Shown one piece after another: positions 14,333 through 22,586 of a stretch of 34,193 nucleotides of DNA. The translations under genes were made by a program, and so were the position numbers. The stretch covers positions 1-34,193 of the forward strand of contig DWVD01000066.1 of the NCBI GenBank assembly GCA_019120395.1, given 5' to 3'. Origin of the DNA: Candidatus Gemmiger faecigallinarum (GTDB lineage Bacteria; Bacillota; Clostridia; Oscillospirales; Ruminococcaceae). The notes under the pieces were generated by a model that was given only the letters and a program-made list of their open reading frames with translations, searched no databases and had not been told where the DNA came from. Position 1 is the first letter of the stretch; each line of letters starts with the position of its first letter.

Positions 14333-15649
14333 GTGTTATACGAACTTGGCTGGCTGTTTTTTATCTACTCGTTTTTGGGCTGGCTGCTGGAGGTGCTGTT
14401 TGTCGCCATCCGGCGGCGCCGGTATGTGGACCGCGGCGTGCTGAACAGCCCGCTGTGCATCGTCTACGGCTTTGCCGGCGTTATCATTGCGGTGACCATG
14501 CCGGACATCCGGGAAAGCACCTTCTTCCTGTTTCTGTTCAGCGCCTTGTACGCCACGGTCATTGAATGGATCGCCGGGCATATCTTGGAGCGTGCCACCG
14601 ACACCCGCTGGTGGGACTATTCGCACCTGCCAATGAACCTGGACGGCTACGTGGCGCTGCCGGTGTCGGTGCTGTGGGGCATTTTGGGCGTTGTGGTGGT
14701 CAAGTGGGGCAACCCGCTGCTGCTGGACCTGATCCGCATGATCCCCCAGCCGGCGGGCGTGATCATCCTGGGCGTGCTGTTTGTCCTGCTGGCGGTGGAC
14801 GCCGTTGACACGGTGCTGACGCTGGCCGGCCTGCAGAACCGCCTGCCCCAGGTGGAAGCGGTGGGCAACCGCATGGCTGCCCTGACGCTGAAAATGGGCC
14901 TGTGGCTTTTGGGCCGCACCGAGCGCCGTATGGTCAAGGCCAACCCCCAGGCCAGCTTTACCCGCGCCAAAAAGGCAAAGCCCACGGTGTTTGCCCAGGG
15001 CTGCGGCTTTTACAAGATCGTCATGCTGTTTTTTATCGGCTCGTTTTTGGGCGATATTGCCGAGACCATCTTCTGCCGCATCACCGCCGGTTACTGGATG
15101 AGCCGTTCCAGCGTGGTGTGGGGGCCGTTCTCCATCGTGTGGGGCCTGGCGCTGGCGCTGGCCACGCTGCTTTTGTACCGCTACAAGGACCGCTCCTCCA
15201 CCTTCCTGTTTTTGGTGGGCACGCTGTTGGGCGGCGCCTACGAGTATCTGTGCAGCGTCTTTACCGAGATCGTGTTCGGCACGGTGTTCTGGGATTACAG
15301 CGCCATCCCCTTCAACCTGGCGGGGCGCGTCAACCTGCTGTACTGCTTCTTCTGGGGCATTGCGGCGGTGGTGTGGTTCCGGGTGTGCTACCCGGTGCTT
15401 TCCCGCTGGATCGAGAAGATCCCCATCCGGCCCGGCAAGATCATCACCTGGTGCCTGATCGTGTTCATGTCGGTCAATGTGGTGGTCAGCTCGGCCGCGC
15501 TGTCCCGCTACACGGCCCGCGCCAACGGCGAGCCGCCCGCCAGCCAGTGGGAGGTCTATCTGGACGAGCACTTTGACGACGAGCGCATGTATGCCATCTA
15601 CCCCAAAGCCGTCCATACCGAGCAGCCGCAGGCCCCGGCGGAAGGCTGA
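14333..15649 (+). CDS. CmpB-type putative ABC-transporter permease (PF06541-like), internally duplicated
   Basis: A membrane protein of unknown function in the putative ABC transporter permease family. 438 residues with about 10 to 12 membrane segments. It is built of two copies of the family domain: FFIYSFLGWLLEVLF (9-23) matches FFIGSFLGDIAETIF (233-247); both halves then have a VLNSPLCIVYG or VVWGPFSIVWG segment and the WDYS-x2-P-x-N-L-x-G motif (W94 and W320). The stretch 195-220 between copies is basic and probably cytoplasmic. The frame starts at a GTG with GGGGAGG 9 bases upstream; no ATG fits better. Members of this family in Clostridia are usually single-domain (about 150-250 residues) or doubled as here. 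No ATPase partner is adjacent, so transport is unproven. Its C-terminus (about 400-438) is acidic and hydrophilic. Confidence 0.8.
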   Translation: MLYELGWLFFIYSFLGWLLEVLFVAIRRRRYVDRGVLNSPLCIVYGFAGVIIAVTMPDIRESTFFLFLFSALYATVIEWIAGHILERATDTRWWDYSHLPMNLDGYVALPVSVLWGILGVVVVKWGNPLLLDLIRMIPQPAGVIILGVLFVLLAVDAVDTVLTLAGLQNRLPQVEAVGNRMAALTLKMGLWLLGRTERRMVKANPQASFTRAKKAKPTVFAQGCGFYKIVMLFFIGSFLGDIAETIFCRITAGYWMSRSSVVWGPFSIVWGLALALATLLLYRYKDRSSTFLFLVGTLLGGAYEYLCSVFTEIVFGTVFWDYSAIPFNLAGRVNLLYCFFWGIAAVVWFRVCYPVLSRWIEKIPIRPGKIITWCLIVFMSVNVVVSSAALSRYTARANGEPPASQWEVYLDEHFDDERMYAIYPKAVHTEQPQAPAEG

Positions 15650-15674
15650 CGGGGCGCGGCCCCAAACAAGAAAA

Positions 15675-15712
15675 CGGAAAAGCCGTGCGTCTTTGGACGC
15701 ACGGCTTTTCCG
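15675..15712. terminator. Bidirectional terminator between CmpB-type gene and gltD
   Basis: A 17-bp perfect stem (15675-15691 with 15696-15712) closed by a TTTG loop. The arms contain AAAA/TTTT runs and on the left the flank is AAGAAAA, which gives TTTTCTT on the minus strand. It lies between convergent genes, so it can end both. Confidence 0.8.
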
Positions 15713-15753
15713 CTGCTGAAAGAAGGCTGTATGAAGAAAAGGAGATGGCAGGT

Positions 15754-17235
15754 TTACAGGTTGGTGTAGCTCATCAGGTAGTCGTCCACCGCGGCGGCGG
15801 CCTCGCGGCCCTCCCGCAGGGCCCAGACCACCAGGCTCTGGCCGCGGCGCATATCGCCGCAGGCAAACACGCCGGGGACATTGGTCTGGTACATGGCGTC
15901 GGCCACGCAGCCGCGGGCGGTGCGCTCCACGCCGAAAGCCTCGGCCACGTAGCTTTCGCAGCCGGTAAAGCCGGCGGCGATCAGCGCCAGCTCGCACTCG
16001 ACGTCAAACTCCTCGCCGGTGGGCACCATGGAGCGGCGGCCGGTGGCTTCGTCCACCACCTTGCTCTCCAGCCTGCTGATGCGCGCGCCGCACAGCCGGC
16101 CGGCCTCGTCTTTGTAAAACTCCTTGACGGTGGTCTGATACAGGCGCGGGTCGCTGCCGAACACGGCGATGGCTTCCTGCTGGCCGTAGTCGGTCTTGAG
16201 CACGCGGGGCCATTCCGGCCAGTCGTTGCCGGGGGCGCGCTGTGCCGGCGGGCAGGGCATCATTTCCAGCTGCACCACGCCGGTGCAGCCCTGGCGGATG
16301 GCGGTGCCCACGCAGTCGTTGCCGGTGTCGCCGCCGCCGATGACCAGCACCTTTTTGCCCTGGGCAGAGATGGCCTTTCCGTCGGCAAAGTTCGAGTCCA
16401 GCAGGCTTTTGGTCACGCTGGTCAGGTAATCCACGGCGTAGTGGATGCCCGCCGCGTCCCGGCCGGGGGCGTCGATGTCCCGCGCCTGCTTGGCGCCGCA
16501 GCACAGCACCACCGCGTCGTAATTGTCCACCAGTTCGCCGGCGGGCAGGCTGCCGCCCACGTCGGCGTTGGTGCGGAAGGCGACGCCCTCCTGTTCCATC
16601 CGCTCCACCCGGCGGTCAATGACCTGCTTTTCCAGCTTCATGTTGGGGATGCCGTACATCAAAAGGCCCCCCACCCGGTCGTCCCGCTCGTACACCGTCA
16701 CGGTGTGGCCGCGCAGGTTCAAAAGGTCCGCCGCGGCCAGGCCGGCGGGGCCGGCGCCCACCACCGCCACCCGCTTGCCGGTGCGGTTGACCGGCAGCGC
16801 GGGTTCCAGCAGGCCGGCGCGGTAGCCGTACTCGATGATGGCGTGCTCGTTCTCCTTGACCGCCACGGCGTCGCCGGTGGCCATGCCGCAGGTGCAGGCG
16901 GCCTCGCACAAGGCGGGGCAGACCCGGCCGGTAAATTCCGGAAAGCGGTTGGTGGCCATCAGCCGCTGCAGCGCCAGCTCCCACCGGCCCTGGTAGACCA
17001 GGTCGTTCCATTCCGGGATCAGGTTGTTCAGCGGGCAGCCGCTGGCCATGCCGCCGATCATCATGCCGCTTTGGCAGAAGGGCACGCCGCAGTCCATGCA
17101 GCGGGCGCCCTGCAGTTGCTGCTCGTCCCGGTGCAGCGGGACGTGGAACTCGTTAAAATTGGCGATGCGCTCCTTGGGCGGCAGCTCGGTGCTGGTCTGC
17201 CGCGCAACTTTCATAAAGCCTGTGGGGTTTCCCAT
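15754..17235 (-). CDS. gltD: Glutamate synthase, small (beta) subunit
   Basis: Supplies electrons from NADPH through FAD and iron-sulfur clusters to GltB, for making glutamate from glutamine and 2-oxoglutarate. 493 residues, full length. Seen: an N-terminal cysteine cluster C46-x2-C49-x4-C54-x12-C67 and a second C106-x3-C110-x3-C114-x-C116 (two 4Fe-4S clusters); the FAD motif VAVVGAGPAGLAAADLLNLRGH from 157, YERDDRVGGLLMYGIPNMKL; a second dinucleotide motif KVLVIGGGDTGNDCVGTA for NADPH; and the final PGVFACGDMRRGQSLVVWALREGREAA. ATG with AAGGGAGG about 10 bases upstream. It lies 15 bases after gltB in the same direction, so it is coupled in the operon. Confidence 0.97.
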   Translation of the reverse strand: MGNPTGFMKVARQTSTELPPKERIANFNEFHVPLHRDEQQLQGARCMDCGVPFCQSGMMIGGMASGCPLNNLIPEWNDLVYQGRWELALQRLMATNRFPEFTGRVCPALCEAACTCGMATGDAVAVKENEHAIIEYGYRAGLLEPALPVNRTGKRVAVVGAGPAGLAAADLLNLRGHTVTVYERDDRVGGLLMYGIPNMKLEKQVIDRRVERMEQEGVAFRTNADVGGSLPAGELVDNYDAVVLCCGAKQARDIDAPGRDAAGIHYAVDYLTSVTKSLLDSNFADGKAISAQGKKVLVIGGGDTGNDCVGTAIRQGCTGVVQLEMMPCPPAQRAPGNDWPEWPRVLKTDYGQQEAIAVFGSDPRLYQTTVKEFYKDEAGRLCGARISRLESKVVDEATGRRSMVPTGEEFDVECELALIAAGFTGCESYVAEAFGVERTARGCVADAMYQTNVPGVFACGDMRRGQSLVVWALREGREAAAAVDDYLMSYTNL

Positions 17236-17250
17236 GATCTTCTGCCTCCC

Positions 17251-20200
17251 TTACTGTGCGTTTTTCATGGCGTAAAATGCTTCGATCTGGGCCTGCTCGC
17301 TGTCCTGGCCCTTTTCCTCCATCTTGGCGATCAGCCGCAGCATGCGGTCGTAATCGTGGGGCAGGACCTTTTTGAACTTGGGCAGATACTCGCTGAAATT
17401 ATCGAGGATCTCTCTGCCGCGGGCGGAGCCGGTCAGCTCCACATGCTCACGGATCAGCTCTTTCAAAAGCGACACGTCGTACTTGTGCTCCACCGGCTCC
17501 AGGCTGACCATGTCCTTGTTGACCCGCTGGTAGAAATCCCAGTCCTCGTCCAGCACGTAGGCGATGCCGCCGCTCATGCCGGCGGCAAAGTTTTTGCCGG
17601 TCTTGCCCAGCACCACCACGGTGCCGCCGGTCATATACTCGCAGCCGTGGTCGCCCACGCCCTCCACCACGGCGGTGGCGCCGGAGTTGCGCACACAGAA
17701 CCGCTCGCCGGCCACGCCGTTGATGAAGGCTTTGCCCTCGGTAGCGCCGTACAGCGCCACATTGCCGATGACGATGTTGTCGCTGGCCTTGTAGGCCGCG
17801 TCGGCGGGCGGGTAGACGATCAGCTTGCCGCCGGACAGGCCCTTGCCCAGATAGTCGTTGGAATCGCCGATCAGCTCCAGCGTCAGGCCGGCGGGGATGA
17901 ACGCGCCGAAGCTCTGGCCGCCGTAGCCGCGGCAGGTGACGTGGAAGGTGTCCTCCGGCAGGGTGTTGCCGAACTTGCGGGTGATCTCGCTGCCAAAAAT
18001 CGTGCCGAAGGCGCGGTCGGTGTTGCCCACCTCCAGCTCCACCCGCATGGGTTTGGGCTCGGCCATGTCAAAGCTCTTTTTGAACTTTTTCATCAGCACC
18101 TTCATGTCGGGGGTCTTTTCCAGGCCGAAGTTGTAGACGTCCTTCGGCTCGAAATGGACGTTGGAGTTCTCGATCAGCGGGTTGGAGAGCAGGGCGCTCA
18201 GGTCCAGCTCGCTGGCGCGGCTGCCGGCGGGTTCCGGCTTGACGCGCAGCAGGTCGGTGCGGCCCACCAGCTCCTCGACGGTGCGCACACCCAGATTTGC
18301 CATATACTCCCGCAGCTCCTGGGCCATAAAGCGCATAAAGTTCATCACGTACTCCGGCTTGCCCTTGAACCGCTTGCGCAGCTCCGGGTTCTGGGTGCAG
18401 ATGCCCATGGGGCAGGTGTCCAGGTTGCAGACGCGCATCATCACGCAGCCCATGGCCACCAGCGGCCCGGTGCCGAAGCCGAACTCCTCGGCGCCCAGCA
18501 TGGCGGCGATGGCCACGTCGCGGCCGCTCATCAGCTTGCTGTCCGCCTCGATGCGCACGCGGCTGCGCAGGCCGTTGAGGATCAGGCTCTGGTGCGCCTC
18601 GGCAATGCCCAGCTCCCAGGGCAGGCCGGCGTTGTGGATGGAATTGCGGGGCGCCGCGCCGGTGCCGCCGTCAAAGCCGGAGATCAAAATGACCTCGGCG
18701 CCCGCCTTGGCCACGCCGGCTGCGATGGTGCCCACGCCGGCCTCGCTGACCAGCTTGACGTTGATGGCGGCCTGGCGGTTGGAGCATTTCAGGTCGTAGA
18801 TCAGCTGGGCCAGGTCCTCGATGGAGTAGATGTCGTGGTGGGGCGGGGGGGAGATCAGCCCCACGCCGGTGGTGGAGTGGCGGGTCTTGGCCACCCAGGG
18901 GTAAACCTTGGCGCCGGGCAGCTGCCCGCCCTCGCCGGGCTTGGCACCCTGGGCCATCTTGATCTGGATCTCCCGGGCGCTGACCAGGTACTTGCTGGTG
19001 ACGCCGAAGCGGGCGGAGGCCACCTGCTTGATGGCAGAATTGCTCTCGGTGCCAAAGCGTTCCTCCGGCTCGCCGCCCTCGCCGGTGTTGGACTTGCCGC
19101 CCAGCCGGTTCATGGCAACGGCCATGCACTCGTGGGCCTCGTCGGACAAAGCGCCGTAGCTCATGGCCGCGGTCTTGAACCGCCTGACGATGCTGTCCAC
19201 GCTCTCCACCTCGTCGATGGGCACGCCCTCGTCGGGGTAGTGGAACTCCAGCAGGCTGCGCAGGTGCATCTCGTCGTCGCCGGTGCGGGCGATGGCGTCG
19301 GTGTACTGCTTGAACTTTGCGTAGTCGCCGGTCCAGCAGGCCTGCTGCAGCAGGTGGATGGTCAGCGGGTTGTACAGGTGCTGCTCGGCGTCGGGGCCGC
19401 TGCGCAGCTTGTGGGCGCCCAGGCTGGGCAGGGCGGTGTTGGTGCCAAGGCCCAGCGGGTCGAAAGCCTTCTGGTGGCGGGCCTCGATGTCGGCCTGGAT
19501 GTCCGCCAGCGTGATGCCGCCCACGCGGCAGGTGGTGTTGGTAAAGTATTTGTCCACCACCTCGCGGCTGATGCCCAGCGCCTCGAAGATCTGGCTGCCC
19601 TGGTAGGACTGGATGGTGGAAATGCCCATCTTGCTGGCGATCTTGACGATGCCGGCCAGGATGGCGTGGTCGTAGTCGTCCACGGCGGCATAGTAGTCTT
19701 TGTCCAGCAGCCCTTCGTCGATCAGCTGGCCGATGGTTTCCTGCGCCAGATAGGGGTTGATGGCGCAGGCGCCGTAGCCCAGCAGCGTGGCAAAGTCGTG
19801 CACAAGGCGGGGCTCGCCGCTTTCCAAAATCAGCGCCATGGCGGTGCGCTTTTTGGTGCGCACCAGGTACTTGGACACCGCGCCCACCGCCAGCAGGCTG
19901 GGGATGGCCACGTGGTACTCGTCGATCTCCCGGTCGGAGAGGATCAGGATGTTGGCGCCGTCGCGGTAGGCGCGGTCCACGTCCACAAACAGCCGCTCGA
20001 TGGCCTGGTCCAGCTCGGTGTTTTTGTAGTAGCAGATGGAGACCGTTTCCACCTTGAAGCCGGGGACCTTCATGGCCTTGATCTTCAAAAGGTCGGTCTC
20101 GGTCAGGATGGGGTTGTTGATCTTGAGCACCTTGCAGTTCTCGCTGTCCTCCTCCAGCAGGTTGCCCTGGGCGCCCACGTAGACGGTGGTGGAGGTGATG

Positions 20201-21801
20201 ACCTTCTCCCGCAATGCGTCGATGGGCGGGTTGGTCACCTGGGCGAACATCTGCTGGAAATAGTTGAACAGCGGCGGATGGGTGTGGCTCAGCACCGCCA
20301 GCGGGGTGTCGCTGCCCATGGCGCCGGCAGGCTCGCCGCCGGTCTTGGCCATGGGTAGGATCATGGTGGTCACGTCCTCGTACTGGTAGCCGAAGGCCTT
20401 CTGCAGGCGGACCAGCTCCTCCGGGGTGTGGCCGGGGACCTTCCGGTTGGGGATCTTCAGGCTGGCCAGGTCCACCAGGTTGCGGTCCAGCCACTCGCCG
20501 TAGGGCTGGCGGCCGGCATAGTCGGCTTTCAGCCGGTCGTCGTCCACCAGCTCGCCACGGACGGTGTCCACCAGCAGCATCTTGCCGGGGCGCAGGCGGT
20601 CCTTGCAGACGATCTCGCTGGCGGGGATGTCCAGCACGCCCACCTCGCTGGAAAGGATCAGCCGGCCGTCTTTGGTGATATAGTACCGGCTGGGGCGCAG
20701 GCCGTTGCGGTCCAGCACCGCGCCCATCACGTCGCCGTCCGAAAACAGGATGGACGCCGGGCCGTCCCACGGCTCCAGCATGGTGGCGTAATACTGGTAA
20801 AACGCCTTCTTTTTGGGGTCCATGCTCTGGTTGTTGGACCAGGGCTCCGGGATGGTGACCATCACGGCCAGGGGCAGGTCCATGCCGTTCATCACCAAAA
20901 ACTCCAGCGTGTTGTCCAGCATGGCCGAGTCGCTGCCCCCCTGGTTGACGATGGGCAGGATCTTGCCCATGTCGTCCTTCAGGTACTTGCTGGCGATGGT
21001 CTCCTCGCGGGCCAGCATGGTGTCCACGTTGCCGCGGATGGTGTTGATCTCGCCGTTGTGCAGGATAAAGCGGTTGGGGTGGGCGCGGTTCCAGCTGGGC
21101 GAGGTGTTGGTGGAAAACCGGCTGTGTACCATGCCGATGGCGCTCTCGTAGTCGGTGTCCTGCAGGTCGGGGTAGAACAGCCGCAGCTCCTTGACCAGGA
21201 ACATGCCCTTGTAGACGATGGTGCGGCTGGACAGGCTGCAGACGTAGGTCTCGCGGCTGCTCTGCTCAAACACGCGGCGCACCACGTACAGGCGGCGGTC
21301 AAAGTCGATGCCGGGGCTCATGCGGGCGGGTTTTGCCACAAAGCCCTGCCAGATGCTGGGCATGCAGTCCCGCGCCTTGCTGCCCAGAATTTCCGGGCAG
21401 GTGGGCACCTGCCGCCAGCCCAGAAAGCGCAGCCCCTCTTTCTGGCAGACGATCTCAAACAGCTTTTTTGCCTGGTTGCGCTGCAGTTCGTCCTGCGGGA
21501 AAAAGAACATGCCCACGCCGTATTCCCGCTCTCCGCCCAGGGCGATGCCCAGCCCGGCGGCCGCTTTCTGGAAGAATTTGTCGCTGATCTGCAAAAGGAT
21601 GCCCACGCCGTCGCCGGTCTTGCCCTCGGCGTCCTTGCCGGCGCGGTGCTCCAGATGCTCGACGATCTGCAAGGCGTCGTCCAGCGTCTGGTGGCTTTTG
21701 CGCCCCTTGATGTCCACCACCGCGCCGATGCCGCAGTTGTCGTGCTCAAATTTCGGGTCGTACAACCCGGCGGGGGCCGTGCGCTCGGTAAATCGTTCCA
21801 T
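17251..21801 (-). CDS. gltB: Glutamate synthase, large (alpha) subunit
   Basis: Transfers the glutamine amide nitrogen to 2-oxoglutarate, giving two glutamates. 1516 residues, full length. Domains in order: a glutamine amidotransferase (class II) whose catalytic Cys is C23 in DNCGIGAVVD after a 22-residue propeptide that is cut in the mature enzyme; a central domain (about 480-780); the FMN-binding synthase barrel (about 850-1220), with the 3Fe-4S cysteines in MGCVMMRVCNLDTCPMGICTQ (C-x5-C-x4-C); and the C-terminal GXGXG beta-helix. The frame extends 31 codons upstream through the leader hairpin, but the ATG at 21801 gives the family N-terminus, so the start is set there; AAGGAG lies 11 bases before it. 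The leader has its own promoter and an attenuator-like hairpin. Confidence 0.97.
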   Translation of the reverse strand: MERFTERTAPAGLYDPKFEHDNCGIGAVVDIKGRKSHQTLDDALQIVEHLEHRAGKDAEGKTGDGVGILLQISDKFFQKAAAGLGIALGGEREYGVGMFFFPQDELQRNQAKKLFEIVCQKEGLRFLGWRQVPTCPEILGSKARDCMPSIWQGFVAKPARMSPGIDFDRRLYVVRRVFEQSSRETYVCSLSSRTIVYKGMFLVKELRLFYPDLQDTDYESAIGMVHSRFSTNTSPSWNRAHPNRFILHNGEINTIRGNVDTMLAREETIASKYLKDDMGKILPIVNQGGSDSAMLDNTLEFLVMNGMDLPLAVMVTIPEPWSNNQSMDPKKKAFYQYYATMLEPWDGPASILFSDGDVMGAVLDRNGLRPSRYYITKDGRLILSSEVGVLDIPASEIVCKDRLRPGKMLLVDTVRGELVDDDRLKADYAGRQPYGEWLDRNLVDLASLKIPNRKVPGHTPEELVRLQKAFGYQYEDVTTMILPMAKTGGEPAGAMGSDTPLAVLSHTHPPLFNYFQQMFAQVTNPPIDALREKVITSTTVYVGAQGNLLEEDSENCKVLKINNPILTETDLLKIKAMKVPGFKVETVSICYYKNTELDQAIERLFVDVDRAYRDGANILILSDREIDEYHVAIPSLLAVGAVSKYLVRTKKRTAMALILESGEPRLVHDFATLLGYGACAINPYLAQETIGQLIDEGLLDKDYYAAVDDYDHAILAGIVKIASKMGISTIQSYQGSQIFEALGISREVVDKYFTNTTCRVGGITLADIQADIEARHQKAFDPLGLGTNTALPSLGAHKLRSGPDAEQHLYNPLTIHLLQQACWTGDYAKFKQYTDAIARTGDDEMHLRSLLEFHYPDEGVPIDEVESVDSIVRRFKTAAMSYGALSDEAHECMAVAMNRLGGKSNTGEGGEPEERFGTESNSAIKQVASARFGVTSKYLVSAREIQIKMAQGAKPGEGGQLPGAKVYPWVAKTRHSTTGVGLISPPPHHDIYSIEDLAQLIYDLKCSNRQAAINVKLVSEAGVGTIAAGVAKAGAEVILISGFDGGTGAAPRNSIHNAGLPWELGIAEAHQSLILNGLRSRVRIEADSKLMSGRDVAIAAMLGAEEFGFGTGPLVAMGCVMMRVCNLDTCPMGICTQNPELRKRFKGKPEYVMNFMRFMAQELREYMANLGVRTVEELVGRTDLLRVKPEPAGSRASELDLSALLSNPLIENSNVHFEPKDVYNFGLEKTPDMKVLMKKFKKSFDMAEPKPMRVELEVGNTDRAFGTIFGSEITRKFGNTLPEDTFHVTCRGYGGQSFGAFIPAGLTLELIGDSNDYLGKGLSGGKLIVYPPADAAYKASDNIVIGNVALYGATEGKAFINGVAGERFCVRNSGATAVVEGVGDHGCEYMTGGTVVVLGKTGKNFAAGMSGGIAYVLDEDWDFYQRVNKDMVSLEPVEHKYDVSLLKELIREHVELTGSARGREILDNFSEYLPKFKKVLPHDYDRMLRLIAKMEEKGQDSEQAQIEAFYAMKNAQ

Positions 21802-21861
21802 ACTCTCCCGGTCTCCTTCCTGTCTCAACGCCAGTATGGGCGCAGCGCCATACCGTTGGGA

Positions 21862-21918
21862 TACAACAAAAAGGCGTCCCGCTGATGGGCACAATGACCC
21901 AAACAGCGGAACGCCTTT
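21862..21918 (-). promoter_or_regulatory. Terminator-like hairpin in the gltB leader, candidate transcription attenuator
   Basis: In the gltB transcript a long stem begins about 7-9 bases after the predicted start: AAAGGCGT (complement of 21911-21918) pairs with ACGCCTTT (complement of 21870-21877), then one mismatch, then a CCGCTG/CAGCGG pairing (21904-21909 with 21879-21884) and a TGGG/CCCA pairing (21898-21901 with 21886-21889) with an 8-base loop. The stem is followed by TTTTTGTTGT, a standard Rho-independent terminator. It lies about 60 bases upstream of the start codon of the gene it belongs to, so unless it is overridden most transcripts should end early. No terminator of this kind is expected between a promoter and its gene without a regulator. 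I did not recognise a named riboswitch or ANTAR-type hairpin pair. Confidence 0.75.
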
Positions 21919-21930
21919 GTCCGTACCTGT

Positions 21931-21959
21931 ACTATACCATACGGGATGGCGTTTGACAA
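21931..21959 (-). promoter_or_regulatory. gltB promoter
   Basis: Minus strand: TTGTCA (21954-21959), 17 bases, TATAGT (21931-21936). The predicted start is near 21924, just before the terminator-like hairpin. Confidence 0.85.
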
Positions 21960-22035
21960 GAGAGAAACAAAAGATAGCAAAGAAATTAACCGCAAAAACG
22001 GAACAACGGCTTGAAATGCGGATGTAAACTTAATA

Positions 22036-22458
22036 TTATTTCGTAAGCGCGGTTTCCCGGTCGTTCTGCGCCCGCAGCTCGGCCAGGATGCCGGCCAGCA
22101 GTTCTTCCTGGGTGGGGCCTTTGGGGGCGGCGGGGGCTTCTTCCTTTTTGGGCCGGCCCAGCGCCATCAGGCGGTTCATGGCCTTGACGATGCAGAACAG
22201 CACAAACGCCATGATGACAAAGTTGAGGACCGCCGAGATGAAAGCGCCCAGGCGCAGCGGGTCGGCGCCGTTGGGCAGCGGCAGCACCACATTGCTGAAA
22301 TCGGTGCTGAAAGCGATACCCAGCAGCGGGTTGAGGATGTCGTTGGTCAGCGAGGTGACGATGCTCTGGAACGCCGCGCCGATGATGACGCCGACGGCCA
22401 GGTCCATCACGTTGCCCTTGAGGGCGAAGGCTTTGAATTCATGGAGGAACTTTTTCAT
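22036..22458 (-). CDS. mscL: Large-conductance mechanosensitive channel
   Basis: Opens under membrane tension to release solutes after osmotic downshock; works as a homopentamer. 140 residues. Seen: MKKFLHEFKAFALKGNVMDLAVGVIIGAAFQSIVTSLTNDILNPLLG, the conserved N-terminal helix and TM1; a periplasmic loop of about 45 residues; TM2 in ISAVLNFVIMAFVLFCIVKAMNRL; and a C-terminal cytoplasmic helix rich in Lys/Glu/Ala. The frame opens three codons earlier at a GTG, but AAAGGTG 9 bases before the ATG and the family N-terminus favour MKKF. No convincing promoter is visible in the 128 bases before it, which are taken up by the mrp terminator. Confidence 0.95.
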   Translation of the reverse strand: MKKFLHEFKAFALKGNVMDLAVGVIIGAAFQSIVTSLTNDILNPLLGIAFSTDFSNVVLPLPNGADPLRLGAFISAVLNFVIMAFVLFCIVKAMNRLMALGRPKKEEAPAAPKGPTQEELLAGILAELRAQNDRETALTK

Positions 22459-22527
22459 TCTGTACACACCTTTCTGAAAAATGGCGGCTGCGGGGGGACA
22501 AAGTGCAAGGGCGGACCGACGGCGGAC

Positions 22528-22564
22528 AAAAAACGGCCAGGCGGCCCTGCGGGTCGCCTGACCG
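22528..22564 (-). terminator. Terminator of the Mrp ATPase gene
   Basis: Minus strand: a stem of three helical blocks (CGG/CCG, CAGGCG/CGCCTG, CCC/GGG, each separated by one mismatch) from 22564 down to 22534, followed by six T (complement of 22528-22533). It lies 22 bases past the mrp stop and upstream of mscL. Confidence 0.85.
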
Positions 22565-22586
22565 GTTTGTGCGTGCTGCGGGACCG

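Noticed and set aside
15685-20358. Open frame of 1557 codons on the plus strand opposite gltD and gltB
   Set aside because: It is antisense to two unmistakable enzymes. Its composition (repeated Gly/Ala/Val/His/Asp runs without domain motifs) is what the complement of GC-rich third-position coding gives. No ribosome site or promoter supports it.
21802-21894. The 31-codon upstream extension of gltB
   Set aside because: It would be encoded by the terminator-like hairpin and does not fit the amidotransferase propeptide length; the ATG at 21801 does.
21870-21918. gltB leader hairpin as a terminator for mscL
   Set aside because: It lies downstream of the gltB promoter, so every gltB transcript must cross it; it is therefore described as part of the gltB leader, though it may stop mscL readthrough too.
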